Positions 1-13,030 of a stretch of DNA of 64,000 nucleotides are shown here, piece after piece. The notes under the pieces are model-generated. The model saw only the letters and a program-made list of their open reading frames with translations, had not been told where the DNA came from and did no database searches. How positions within the stretch are numbered: position 1 is the stretch's first letter; each line of letters starts with the position of its first letter. Source of the DNA: Pyrrhosoma nymphula (lineage: Eukaryota > Arthropoda > Insecta > Odonata > Coenagrionidae); NCBI GenBank assembly GCA_963573305.1, contig OY754336.1, forward strand, positions 12,808,699 to 12,872,698. Direction: 5' to 3'. A program made the translations under genes and the position numbers.

Positions 1-3000
1 TGTTGCCTTAGCCTTAGCCTGTAATCTTAGCCTTGCGTGTAATCTCCAACTCTCTAGCTGCCCCCAAATTAGTCCATTTAATAAAAAGTAACTTTTTGCT
101 CCTTGTAAGCATTTTTAATGCACACTTTTCCTTTGCGTTACGTTTTGTTTGCGTGATTAATTTTTCCGTGCCGTGTTTTTAGCTGTGAGCTCACTATGAA
201 GCCTACGAAGGTGAAAATATTGTCGAAAATTGAGTCCAGTCATTGCTCGGTTGTTGTGAACCTCATCACAATATTGTTAATACACCTTCCTTTTGTCAAG
301 TTTAGATTTGTACCCGAAACGTAAATTTCTTTCCTGCAAAAAGAAGAAGCCGCCTACTTCCGTCTGAAGCAGTCGTTCAAATCACCGAACGTCAGGACAA
401 AAGTAAACGACTCAGCACGTACGTAAGCATCAAAACTCCAAGAAGAGAAATTATTGAGAGCTTCATATTTGCAACTCTTGGATTTCTCCCTTTTAGTGGA
501 ATATCTAAAACAATTTTCGAAAGAAATTTATTTATATCATTTGGACTTCATTTTTGGAGGAAAATACTACATGATCCAGCTTTCAATGCCAAAGTGTTAT
601 CATTAGTTTTAACATAGAAAACAGGAAGGCATTTTATTGCTTTTTTTTAGTTCTTGAGGAATAATTAAGTTTATTTTTACAATCATGCACAGTAAATTCT
701 ACCAAGTCACATCTCAAACAATAAATTTATCTATTATATTCACCGAAAAGATAAATAATCGAAGTTTTGCATTTATTTTGGTGGCTAATCAAATTCATAA
801 TTTGTTATTTCTTATTCGAATCGAATTGCAGACACCATATATATTGAATCTGCAGGTACGCTTTGAATCCATATGAAATAATACGGATGACCACAAGTTT
901 TGCAAGAATCAATGTTAAATAAAAGGCGGGAATTGCAGTGTACATTTTGGAGATTGTCAATCCAACAGCTGCAAGTCCCAAAATTTTTATAAAGACTTTT
1001 TACCAATGCTAATCTGCAGTTTACCTCATGAGTACCGGAGATCCAGCTTGCTACGGCATTTTAATCTCTCGTTTGCCACAGGTTCCCAGGAACTATCATT
1101 GCTTGAAGCACTATGTGGTAGTTTACATTTAATTATGAAAAACTCTACATGATGAAAAAGATTTCAGGCTCTCTCCATATCGAAAACCACTCCAACGCCT
1201 CTAGCTTTTCGCCTCATTTCTTCGTCACTACATGAAAGGAGAAAGCGAGACACATACTTCCAAACATATCTCACTTTTCGTGTTTGCCCTTTCTCAATTC
1301 CATTTTTCTCTTCCTCCCCTTTTAATGGCTAGTATCCTATCACCCCCCACCACATACCCTTGCAGCAGGTTGCAGAGTATACTCTAGATGCATGTTAAAT
1401 GAGGCAATTATAGACCCCTACACTTCTGGGTTAAGGATGCGACAAAGCGGTTGAAATCTTAGTTCGAAGAGGCTGCTTGATGAGTTAATAGCCTTGAAAG
1501 TTTTGAGCTCAAAATCGGAACTTCGGGTCTCCAGTACGCAGCGGTATGAAGACAGAGTTTAAGGTGATCACACATATATTATATACGAATAGGAGTTGTT
1601 TATCTCAAACTCGATCATTTTTACCCACAATCTAATACCATACTCCACTTGTGCAGAAGTATCTGCAACCGACCTTAATAATGATCTCTGAGATTTTTCC
1701 AGAAAACAAAAGGCAACTATATGAGCATCTTTCCTTGGGACTTCAAGTAAAACTGTGGAAAACCTCTACTGGCAGTAAACCTGAAATCTCTACCAACACA
1801 AACGCAATACTTCGGCTATCATCCGTGTAGAGAACTACTTTTTCGTTCGTGAAAGCGAGATGCCGTGTCCTGAGCGACAGGCGTCTCACCCAGGCATTCC
1901 ATCGCATTTAAGGTGTAAAGTGCTTGTTTTGGCGTGAGGAAAGTGCGGAGATAAATTATATTATCAATTTTTGTACGTAAACAGGATTAGTTACTCTGTA
2001 ACTTACTTGTGTTAGCTAAAATCTCTGTTAAATACCAGCTCATGTACTTACAGTCCCCCACTTTTCACAGCACATGTGGAATAAGAGGCCCGTAGAGTCC
2101 ATGAATTTCCATGCAAAACAGATGCAAATTGCCTTTTGGTCAACCTTTCGAGCGAGCTGGTCCACTAAGGGAGTGGGAACGCAGAGGACCTTGGAGGCGC
2201 CGAGAGGCTCACCAGAACATGGCGATGCCAATGCGATTACGCCTATGATAAAGTTGCTGATGTTTGGAAGTCACTCCTCGTATACCGACATGAGGAATGA
2301 TGGTTGTTAGAACACAAATAAAAAATGAGGCAATGGACCACGATATTTTTGACCAAATACGCTCGCATGCACGGTGATAGATTGGTTCCTTGCACTTAAG
2401 CACCATCAGCGGAACAATCCCATTCATGTAAAACTTTTAACGTTTAAATTCCTACTTAGCAAAGCTCTCTCAACGATGAGTTCAAAAAAATGGACTTGTT
2501 AGAAAAATAATGTTTTTCTTTTTTACAAATCCTTTTGTCTTAACTCCTATTTTTCATTTCATTATTTTCGGAACAGATTTTTGACATTTTCCTAGGGAAG
2601 TATTCGGGGGAAGGATAGCTCATCAAATCATCGCTCGAGTGATATTTGCCGAGCAGATAAATGTCATTGGCTCAGCTAAGATGCGTTGGTGACCGTCCGC
2701 GTTCAAGGTATTTCGTAAGTGCCTATTTGACCTTCCTTAGGTCGCCGGCATTCGCTTCCAGCTGGAGAACTTCCCTGAGCACAGTCACTCCAGCAGCTTG
2801 TCAGTGGCGCCATCTTTTGACATTTCTGTGATACTGCTGCGGATGATACTTGGGATTGGTGAAAGCGCTAACTTTTAATGATCGTGGAAGTGGGATAACG
2901 TTAATTTCATTCTTTGGCAGAAGTAGAGAGGGCCTGAGAGAACTATGAATTGAACCACGTTAGTTTGCTATCATTTATATGACAGAAAACTTATAAAAGG

Positions 3001-5980
3001 CCATAATTACCTCTACCATATCAGATTTCAGGTTAAGAACAATGTGTCTTTCAGTGAACACCATTTAAAAGCATTTTTTTCAATAGAGTAAGAGTAAGCA
3101 ATAGAGTAAGTGAAAACTTATGGCACTGTCAAGATGTTGTTTTATATCATTACCACGCCAAAAATGTATCATTTTGAAATATGCTTTGAAATCTTTAATT
3201 ATGTCGATCGCAGAATTGTCGTTCAAAGACGACTGCAATCTTAACGATGACCTCACAACGACAGTGAGACGAGAACGAAGCCAAAATTTGCTGTTTGCAA
3301 TTTTGGAAATGTTCACAGCATGGAGGCGCGAATCAGCTGCCCTACCTCACAAGAACGCAGGTTCAAGCTGTAGGAAGTCGATTGTCAAGCTGCTGTAATA
3401 GAATACATTGGCTTTGGAAAAAGATATGGAAGTTTAAAAGAGAGGTGAAAGTCTTGTGTGACGTAAAGTAGAGGAAAAACTGAAAATGTAATAATTTATG
3501 AGGTTGGGTACAGCCTGGGACTGCTCGCAAACCTTAGTATGTACCTTTATTGGTGGAACAGCTGTGATGATGCATATATTAGAAAAGATTATATCTACAG
3601 TGGTGCGAAATGCAATACAAAATGTTTCCCGTGCTTTCGGTCGAAGTGTATTTGTTTGCCAGTGGAGAGGGAATTTTTAATCAATACACAATATATAATC
3701 AGTAGTTTCCGGCATCTGAAGATGTACACTGTGTATTTTGTCAATTAAAGTATTCTTAAGCAAATTTGAAAGTAATTCAAAGTTATATTTCAATTGAAGA
3801 ATACAGAGGAAGGTGAGAGACCGTAAGAAGTGTTGATACGTGAAAAATAGCTATTATATAATAGTCGATTTGGGAAGTATAGAGTGAAAAATGATAAAAG
3901 AAATTACTAAAAAAGCTATGATTGGCTTTGGAAAATAAATCTGCTCCCTCCAAGTTGTGACTTACTGGCGTCTGTAGCAACTATGCCGTCGCTATGTAGT
4001 GTTTCTGCGTGAAAATGAAATAAGATTATCCCAAATTTTTTAAAATCTCCCATTATATCCTACGAAAATTAGTGTTTTCTAAAAAGCTGGTAGAACTAGC
4101 GTTGACAGGTGGCATGGGTTCAATAATTTTTTAAATGGCAGTTTTTCTGTTTAATCTTGAAATTCTTTTCGTTCCTTGAAGTTTGAAGTTATGGAACCGA
4201 GTTCTCAAAACTGTTGCCCGTGGGCCATTTTTGGCCACTGAGCTATGCATGAAACATCATATGAGCATATATGTATAATATTAGCTCAAAAAAGGTGGCC
4301 CTTGTAATATGAATCTCACAAGACTTAAACTGTGTACAGAATATTTAGTAATAATAAACGTCTTAAATATAATGTTGAATTTTTTTAAGATCGGTACTTG
4401 GCATGGAATCGTCGCTTTGATTCATTCCGGAGAAAATTTACACCCCTGTCTTCTCAGTGCTGATCTTTCGAATTGCCACTTTCTTTATTTTAACTTTTCT
4501 ACCGGTGAGTGGCGCCCATATCCCAGAACCAAAATGTGAATTTCGAATTGCCATATACTTGTCATTTAAATAAAACGAAAAAAGTTGATCGTTGTTTTGA
4601 TGTTAGAAGATCTTAATGACAATGAATAACATATGAGTCTCATCGTACGAATTTTGAGTCTGATAAGGTGTTCGGATTACTAGGGAATGAAACTTCGTCT
4701 CTTCACCGAAAGGGAAAATATTTTTAAGGAGGAGATTACTGTGTCCCTTCATGGAACAATTGACAAGTAATTAATATTTAACTTATTTTCCAAGTTTTTA
4801 CATTTCAACGAAACTTCCGTTTTATGGAATAGCCTTTGTACCTCCAGTGCTTTATTTAACGATGCCAATCTAATTTTTCCTACCCAAAAGAGGAAATGCT
4901 TGAACAGTGTACGTGCTAAATGGCCTAGCAGCGTATCTTCGTGACAGCCTGCATAGCTACCTGTGCAGAAGTTAGAAGTCTTTTACCTCTCCAAACCTCA
5001 ACCAAACTTTTTTTTGCTCACCAAGTACAATTTCCTCCACCTCCATGCTAAAATGCTTCTGCCAAATGAACCATCTCAATCCTTCACCAAGCCCATATTA
5101 CGAAGCCATCTATTGAAAATCGTCTTTCTCTCTTCCTCTTTTCTAAGGTGGGAGAAGTACTTTAATGAAAACTCGGCAAAGTAAAAGAGGAAAAATTTCT
5201 TGGATGCATTCTGTGATGTAATAGGTAACCTCTTGAAAACAGTAATGGCAAGAGGAATGAATGGGAGGGACTAGTTAGTCTTTTACTTGTTTTTATTTTA
5301 TTTTGTCTTCCACGGTAGGAACCATAGAAGAACAAGGTTAGGATGCATCAGGGAAATTATGAGGAATGTTAATATGAATATTGATGACAGAATAAAATGG
5401 CTACATTAGAGGAGTAGGGGGTGGAGAGCTGGAACAGACAAATCTTAAGATTGATGACTAATGGCACGTGCAGTTAGGAAACGGTGGGCATGCACAGAGA
5501 CCTGTGTATTTGACTTCTGGCCGGTAGTCAATTCATCTACCATCTTGACGACCACAAAATCTTGATTGTCATAGCTCGGTTCTCTACCAAATACATAAAG
5601 AGGTTGATTCAAGAGCAGTCGTTATAGTTTTCATGGACGCTGTTAGTTTTCTAAAAACTTTTCAGCATAATTCTCTCTACTTTCCATCATTAAATCCCAT
5701 TTGAACTCGTATTTTTTCGCTTCATTCCATTCAGTTTTTCTATGTTTTTTTCTCCCCCACTTTCCCTTACCTAGCATTATCTTTGCCCTTTTCAGAGTAT
5801 CATTACCCATAATTGTATCCTTCAGCCACCTTTCCTGACTCCTAATTTCTCCTATAAGCTTCCTTTCTTCTCCAGCTCATATTTTTTATCCTTTTCCTTA
5901 ACTAAATCTAAGTCTCCAGCCTATTCTCATTATCATTCCATATAGTGACTCAGTCTGATCTATGCAAAGCTACGCCACAT
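1..5980. other. Intergenic, no supportable gene
   Basis: AT-rich DNA with only short chance ORFs. No domain, splice-framed exon or RNA gene was recognised on either strand. Two minus-strand frames around 2040-2427 look hydrophobic but match nothing I can name. Confidence 0.5.
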
Positions 5981-6264
5981 ACAAGGGCGTATCCAGAGTG
6001 GGGGCGATAGGGGTAATGCCCCCCCCCCCCCCCCAACGATGGATAAAATGCTCAATTTTCATATCCTACATTCAAGTTTTGATAAATGCAAATCAAGCGT
6101 GCATAATCAGTTTTGACAAGTTGTAGGTATAGTCCTTATTAAATGTATGTTTTCCAATGAACAACTATGGCGATCATCACTGGTAAGAGTCGATGAGGGG
6201 AGGGGTACAAATACTAATCGCCCCCCCCTCCCCCCCAAGAGCTTTCCCTTGTTACCCCCTTGCA
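5981..6264. mobile_element. Short GC-skewed non-autonomous hAT-like element
   Basis: Begins CAAGGGCGTATCCAGAGTGG and ends with CCCCTTG; the ends pair only over CAAGGG(C/G)G. Long C runs lie at 6019-6034 and 6221-6236. Flanks share CACATA, close to an 8-bp target duplication. This form (CA(A/G)GGGCG plus G/C runs) is common in arthropod hAT MITEs. No coding capacity. Confidence 0.5.
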
Positions 6265-6955
6265 CATATTTGAGTCTTAGCTTATCTTTTCTTAAACTAA
6301 AAAAATGTCTAATCTCAGTCTAAAAAAATGTCTAATCTTCATACCAAACCCTTCACTCTTTTTTCCAAATGTGATAATCGTGTACATCAGTCCCTTGGCT
6401 GACTGATTGAATGCATATCTAACTGACACTATCAGCTTCCCTCAAGCTTTCATTGTCACTTCTCACTCTTCCCATTCTTCCTTAATAGTTTCCTTGGAGT
6501 ACATTTTGATAAACAAAGGTGATAGTAAGCACCATTGACTTGCTTCTACCTTTAGCTGCACTGAGTGGGTCAAATTTTCTCGAATATGGTGATAAATATC
6601 ATAATTCTTCATTATGAAGCAGGTCAGCAAGAGAAATCTAGTCATTAACATGTTCACTGCCCCTGCATTTGATTTGTCACAATCTCAGGTGCCCTATCAT
6701 TATATTTTTTAATTTTTTTTCTATTAAATTTTTAATAAAAATACTTTTTTTTCACAAAACACTTTCCCCGTTACATATATCCGTCCTCTGTGCCCATAGG
6801 TGTGCCCATAGGGATGCCAGCGATAAAAATGCCGCCTTTTGCCTTTGCCCATGATCGTAACCATAAGCCTTAACCTCAAGTGTTCTGAGGAAGGCCAGTT
6901 CCATAAAGCAACTCCCACAACAAAATTAGAAGACTCCAATATTTGTGTAAAACAA

Positions 6956-6963
<8 letters not shown>

Positions 6964-6991
<28 letters not shown>
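6964..6991. repeat. (TA)n microsatellite
   Basis: About 14 uninterrupted TA units directly after a run of A. Confidence 0.95.
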
Positions 6992-8849
6992 TACATTTCT
7001 GTTTTAATTTTCGATGCTAGGATAAGATATTTCTACTAAATACTGTCAAAATACTGCAATAATATAAATCCTTGGTAATACTAGCATAAAATATCTTAAC
7101 TGCTATTTACTTTTTATCAAATAAAAGCAGATTAACAATAGGGAAAAAAAATCGATTAAAAAATACGAAAAACTTTTCGTAATCAGCTTTATCAGAATAA
7201 TGTTTTTTATATACTAATGCTATAGTAATTCTCGTTTTTTCACGCCCACAATTGGGCTCCGTACCCTATTTCAAAAAAGCACATGCAATGATAGTTGGAG
7301 CATGCACAGATCAAAAAATAAAGTCAGATCTTCAAAATATTTTAGATTTGATTTGTTTTCCAGTTCTTTTCAGCAGGACTCGCTTTCCCCCAAGTTTTCT
7401 GTTCCATCGAAAGTTTGGCACCCCTCCAAAATTTTTTGGGGGTGCCGCGGTATCCATGGCACCCACTGTGCGCACGTCTGTCTGTGCCCCTTCAATAGAA
7501 AAAGAGTGTAGCTATGTGCCCTGCTCTACAGAAGGAGATAGCATAACGGAGGAGGGTGAATGCGCTGGGCGCGTTGAAGGAATGGGACAATCGACATTCA
7601 TAACCATGAAAGGCACGTTGTGGGTGGTGAATGTTTTAAAGAATGGTAGTATCCCATATTGTTGGTATTAAATCTGAATCGAAATTGAAAATGCATCATC
7701 CTTTTGTTTCCCTAAGATGATTTCATGTAAAATCGTGCATTCCTCATTTTACACATCAACTCCTGAGCACCAATGCCACAAGCATGGCCATATTTAAAAC
7801 GTTTATACTGGAAACAATTTATTTCATGATGACACATGTTGCTGATATCATACAACCAGCATTTAATGGTTTCCTTTTATGTTTATACGCTGCTGAAAAT
7901 TTCCTCTTTTATATAAATCATAATTAATCCATTTCTTAGTAATTAAATACATTTTTAATTTAAGCATACCTATTAAAGCTGAACTTCTTCTGATATTATG
8001 ATTAAAAGGGGACACGATCCCCTGATTAAGATTGTTATGCTACAGGGTCAGTCAGTAAAACATTAGAAGAAATGTAAAACATAATCCAATGGGATATCCG
8101 AAAAAAGTGACAATGAAAATTCGCTGGGACCCTCTTCAACCTGCCCTAGCCTGCATACCAAAGTTTGGCTTTGGCTTCCTCACTTCAGAATTTCATTCTC
8201 CCTAAGCTGATACCATCACTTAAGAGGAGAACCATGGCCACTAGAATACATAGTCTGAACTCCAGTTGATCACTGTAAAGTCATTAGACCTACATTGGCA
8301 TTCGCTGCTATGTTTGCACACTTGTGGTATAGTTTCCCAGTAGGTTGCAAATTAAACGAGTTATGCTCCTATTTCAATTGTTTAAGTTTATGAGTCATTT
8401 TAGGACAAGGGCAATTTTTGTAGCATGTATATACCAACTATTAAATATGTATTTAGGTTTCACCTGCATACATTTCATTTCACTAATCATCATTACCAAA
8501 CTAATATTTTGACAAAATTGGAAGCAATTGTCAATGCTTATATAACAATATACCCATGTGGTAGTACAGTAACGTCACTAACCTCAACATTGCAGAATTT
8601 ACTTTGAAATATGCATTTGATTCAAGTAGCTTTCTATAGAATGTATCCAATAAATTCAAACTTAAGCGCATACCTAGTTCTGCTGCAAATAAAATTCACT
8701 TATTAGATAGTTTGGGTACTTCATATTTTTTGAACTTACAATATAGGAGCTAACAAATATATGAATTTTACAAATTTTCTGGGCCGTTCAGGAAGCGTGC
8801 AGGAACCGTTTACACAGCTCCAACCTACTATCCATGAACAGCCCACGAA
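6992..8849. other. Intergenic, no supportable gene
   Basis: The open frame at 7252-7671 (139 codons) has no recognisable domain. It crosses a short GGCACCCC...GGGGTGCC hairpin near 7419-7448 that looks like repeat DNA, so I do not call it a gene. Confidence 0.4.
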
Positions 8850-9198
8850 CGGAACACCCTGTGAACGGCTGTTGCGGGAGGATGTGCGTAGACTTGAGGC
8901 GTTTGATATGTGGGTTTGGAGAAGGATGGAGAAGGTTAGCTGGATGGCGAGAAAGACGAACGAGGAGGTATTGGATATGGTCGGAGAGGAGAGGAAGCTT
9001 GTGGCAGAGGTTCGGAGAAGGTAGAAGAGATGGATAGAGGAGGTTTTGAGAGGAGAGGGCATGTTGAAGAGAGTGATAGAGGGGAGAACACTGGGGAAGC
9101 GTGGAAGAGGAAGGAAGAGGATAGGAATTCTGGACGAAATAAGAGGAGGTAGAAGATATGAAGAATTGAAGAGGGATCTAATGGCGGGACATCCTTAG
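8850..9198 (+). pseudogene. LINE reverse-transcriptase C-terminal relic
   Basis: Translates to CERLLREDVRRLEAFDMWVW and, after one in-frame TAG near 9021, WIEEVLRGEGMLKRVIEG and GKRGRGRKRIGILDEI. This is the familiar C-terminal tail of arthropod endonuclease/reverse-transcriptase LINE proteins (LEAFEMWxWRRM...GKRGRGRxRxxxLD). Only the last ~115 codons remain, so it is 5'-truncated and inactive. Confidence 0.8.
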
Positions 9199-9202
9199 GA
9201 GG

Positions 9203-10769
9203 GAAAGCGAGACAATGACTGTGAGGTTGGGATGCAGAATGGGGACTGTCCAAGGACCTACCAATCAGTTGGTAGAATACTTGAATGGTAAAAAAACCAG
9301 GGGCGGCTCCAGACCAGCGAGGTTCGGGGGATTGGGCACCAGCAGTTCTTGGGGTATGGAATACCCCCCAGGAGAAGGGGGTTTGTGGATCTCGTCCCAG
9401 AAATTCGCAACAAACTATGTGCAAAGTGGCGCGTTATAAATGGTTAGGAAGCAAATGTTTGCATAAGAGCAAGTTATTACTAAATGCATATTTCCCTTTC
9501 AGATTACCACAAAGTCGCGACTAATTCCAAATTTATTTTTATTTACATTCGCATTTACCTTGTGGTTTAAAAAACCATTTTAGTTGATTTAAAATTTAAC
9601 TGGATTTCAATGTAAAATAACCAAAACATCAATTACAAAAAAGCAACAAATTAATTTAGACTTTTAATGTAAGGTCTATGACAAAGAATTACGCCGAGTT
9701 TTGGGGCGGCAATTACCCCTACTACCCCCTCCCCATGGGGCTGCCAATGCTCTCGACAGCTCTCTCTCTAAAGTACTACATTGACAAGCAACATTAAGTG
9801 ATCCCTAATTGAACTTGCAAACAGCCACATTGATTTGTTGAAGCGGAAAGGGAAGAATTTGCAAATGATTGCACCATCAGCTGAAGGCAAAACTTGTCAG
9901 TATTTTTTACGACCATTAAAACCTTGTAGGTATATATTCTACCCTCGGAAGAAATGTATTTTCATACTCATTTTCACCAGGGTTGGAGAAGACGTAACAG
10001 CAATCAGTTCCTTGTTTCTACTATTGACTATATTAAAATGTGGAATCTATGTGAATTTAAGTGAAGTTGGTGACTAGGTGAATTGCTCTTGTCTTGCATG
10101 TTTGTTTACGTCTCAGTGAAGGGATAAACAGTGTAGTGTTTTACTATTCTTCATTCAGTGAATTTTGCCACCCCAAGTGTCATCTTTTTGTTTCATTGCA
10201 TTGTTGTGTCCACTGCGATTTTGTTGAAATAATTAATCCGTCTGCGTTTAATGCAGGTAATGACTAAATATCAGTAGGCATTTGAATATGTCCTTGGCAG
10301 GGATTATTGTGCTGTTTTAGAGTATCTTAAATTGTGAGTGTGAAGTCCAAGTGAAAGGGTGATGATTTTTTGTCTACTTATGCAATTTTTCCTGTTTCAT
10401 TGTGCTTCATTCAATAAATTTTACCATCTCAAAAGTTATCTTTTCATTTACTCGACTTGATGTCATTACCAAGTATTGTTCCTTTATTTGAGTGCCGCTG
10501 TGTGTGCCTGGAGAAATAGTGGAAATGATTAATAGCAGCATTATATATCTCACGGTATGTAATCATATTATATATTATAGATAATTATATTAAATATCTT
10601 TGATATAATTTGTACTGACATGATGTGCCTTATGCGCTTTCCCAATACATAATACTGTGGACTATCGGACAAATAAATATATTATTAGTGGAATAAATAT
10701 AATTTTTAGTCCCAAATACCGATAGGTATATAAAATAAAAATTCATACTTTCCATAGAGTGCGCTATAT
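9203..10769. other. Intergenic, no gene seen
   Basis: A CAGGGGCGGCTCCAG motif at about 9298 resembles a hAT terminus, but no matching right end or target duplication was found. The rest is AT-rich with no recognisable coding. Confidence 0.4.
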
Positions 10770-10995
10770 AATGTAGACTTGCAGCAGACTTACTGTGCTG
10801 ACTTGCAGCAGACTTACTGTGCACACTTGAAGCACACTTGCTCTGCACACTTGCTGCAAGTGCACAAAGTGGAAACTAGCAAGTTTGATGCACACTTGCT
10901 ACGAACTTGCAAAGACTTGCTGACTTGCTTTGCTAGTTTGCCACTAGTTTGCGAGACTTGCTTTGCAAACTCGCAGCAAGTTTACTGTGCTATCT
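10770..10995. repeat. ACTTGC/GCAAGT-rich repeat block
   Basis: More than ten copies of ACTTGC or its complement in ~225 bp, including two tandem copies of GACTTGCAGCAGACTTACTG. The motif is partly self-complementary, so the block can fold. No coding recognised; probably a degenerate satellite-like or MITE sequence. Confidence 0.65.
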
Positions 10996-11691
10996 GGGTT
11001 ATAATAAGAAGATGTTTATGTGCTCTTGTTTGGACATTGGAGCATGACTTAATGGTTAACTTTATGAATAAATAGTATATATTCAAATGCAAAAATACAC
11101 TATTTATAAATATTTTCTCAAAAATTAACAGGATAATAATTAGCAAAAGGCATTTTGTTAGCGTGTTAGCTCTTAACCTGTCAGACATGAAGCAGCTTTG
11201 CCATCCATATTTTCTCCCTAAAAAAGCACAGCACCTACTTGCCTTGACTCTCATATCATTATGTAATGAAGAGATTAGCAACAGTTGGATTAGACAATAT
11301 AAGCATTGATATTTATTGAAGTAAATCATTATCTATCTCCCTTGTGAAGCTAGAATTGCTGGCAGTTAAGACAGGGGCGGATTAAGGTCGTTGTTTTTGG
11401 GGGGGGGGGGGCGGTTCGCTACTTCCCGCGGCGCCTGGGGGGTATGCAATATATTTCAATCACAGTCTAAACAAAGTTTAGTAAACAGTAGTTTAGACTG
11501 TGTCTCAATTAAATGGAGGTCCGGGTGGACTTCCCTCGGAAAATTAAAAGAAATGAAGCGCTTGGAACGTAGTTTTGGTGTGGCTATATTACATATAAGA
11601 GATTTAATAAATTATTGAGTAAATCAATCTAATCAAATTTGAAAAACATAAAAAAACGATGTCAAAATGCCATTCTTGTGAAGAAGTGAAG

Positions 11692-11965
11692 TGTCTTCCG
11701 GGTTTTACACCGCGTTGGTCCATGTTTCCTCGGACGACAGTTTCGGTGGCGTTTCAGTCAGCTTCTTCAGGTCGGAGAAGTGAAGGTGCAGCCTTTTGTC
11801 GTCTTATATATCTCACCCGTTGGAGTCAGGTCTAACGCTTGAGATATATAAGACGACGAATGGCTGCACCTTCACTTCACCGGCCAGAAGAAGCCGACTA
11901 CAACGCCTACGAAACTGTCGTCCAAGGAAACATAGACCAACGCGGGACAAAACCGGAAGACCTGC
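11692..11965. repeat. Long foldback (inverted repeat) inside the hAT element
   Basis: Two arms of about 127 bp flank a ~20-bp loop. Arms share GTCTTCCGG, CGTTGGTC(C/T)ATGTTTCCT, GGACGACAGTTTCG, GAAGTGAAGGTGCAGCC and GTCGTCTTATATATCTCA, with roughly one mismatch per ten bases. The open frames over it (11796-12062 and others) are by-products of the repeat. Confidence 0.85.
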
Positions 11966-12486
11966 ATCTTCCCATTCATCAACTCGCGGCAGCCTACACA
12001 AGGATTTAGAACTCCTTGAAAGAAATCTTCTTGCCGTACAGAATGAAAATTGGTTGGAATGAAATAAAAAGATAAGTACATATTCAGAAAATACTAATTT
12101 CCTTTAATATTTGTATAATTTTTTTATAATAGCTAGCAACGAAAATGCAGTAATGCTCGGAAGTTACCGTCATTCGTCAAGGGCTCTTCCAATGATAATG
12201 CACCGTCGCGTCGTCCCGATGACCTCTGAATGGTATGTTCTGACGGCCAAGAAAAATCACATTTTTAAGTATCAGCTTCAGATTTTCTCTATTTTCCTTG
12301 ATTTTCTCCCTTCTGTAGCCGTCCAGTTGGCTTGTGTTTTGATTTTCAGGTTTTTTGTATTTTTCCAGAAAATTCAGGGCCAACTGGGCACTGCACCTTT
12401 GTGATAGACTGTGTGTTGGTGGTTTTCCAGATCATCTTGTTTCCCTAGCAGTTTTGAAAACTTTAACGGCTCTGTAACGAGGGATT

Positions 12487-13030
12487 TTAACTGAAAATTT
12501 GTACCGCAAGCTGCCGTTGATTGGGAAAAAAGGGAAAACGGGACCTACGAAAACGTCCATTCATTGAGTGAGAAACCACAAGCCAAGGGTACTTTTCAAG
12601 ATGTTCTATCCTCACATAACGACGCTCTTCCGCGGTTCCCTTCATATGAGTTGAAAATGGATACTTGTAGTCGCTTGTGGATGTCCAAGGGCTTTCCAAA
12701 AGTTCGGCTATTTTCCTATCATCAGGTCTTTCCTTTCCTGGTACAATGAAGAGACCTACGTCACAGTTGAAATTTTTAGCCAAAGGAAGTGAAGAAATTG
12801 AAGCTTCAGTCGATATTTCGTGACTACGTGGAGGGGATTGTAAAAGGACCATGGACTCAGCTTGAGTCTCATTGTCAGTTGTACAGCATGAAAGCATGGT
12901 GTTAACAAAATTGTGTATTTCCTCCTGCTGCTTCTGGCGTCTTTTGTTTTTGGACGCGAGAGAAAAAGCTTCGAAGGTTCGCAGAGACACTAATAGTTTT
13001 CCGCTTTGTACCAGGCCTACTAGAAGAAGA
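12487..13030 (-). pseudogene. hAT transposase N-terminal fragment (TTF-type zinc-finger region)
   Basis: Open frame of about 180 codons read leftwards. The C-terminal part, DYKYPFSTHM...HLEKYPWLVVSHSMNGRF, resembles the start of the TTF-type zinc-finger domain of hAT-like proteins (Pf...r.F...Wl..yPWL.YS...G.fC..C). The cysteines expected right after 'NGRF' are missing and the frame stops at FPNQRQLAVQIFS. There is no ATG at the 12990 end of the reading frame, so the true start is unknown. Inactive. Confidence 0.6.

Noticed and set aside
2040..2427. Two minus-strand frames with hydrophobic stretches, considered as a chemoreceptor fragment
   Set aside because: No motif of gustatory or odorant receptors could be placed with confidence, and the frames are short and not joined by splice signals.
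7252..7671. 139-codon open frame
   Set aside because: No recognisable domain, composition changes across it, and it crosses a hairpin typical of repeat DNA.
9298..9760. hAT element starting CAGGGGCGGCTCCAG
   Set aside because: No matching inverted end or 8-bp duplication was found on the right.
11796..12062. Open frames of 88 and 69 codons on both strands
   Set aside because: Both arise from the palindromic foldback within the hAT element.
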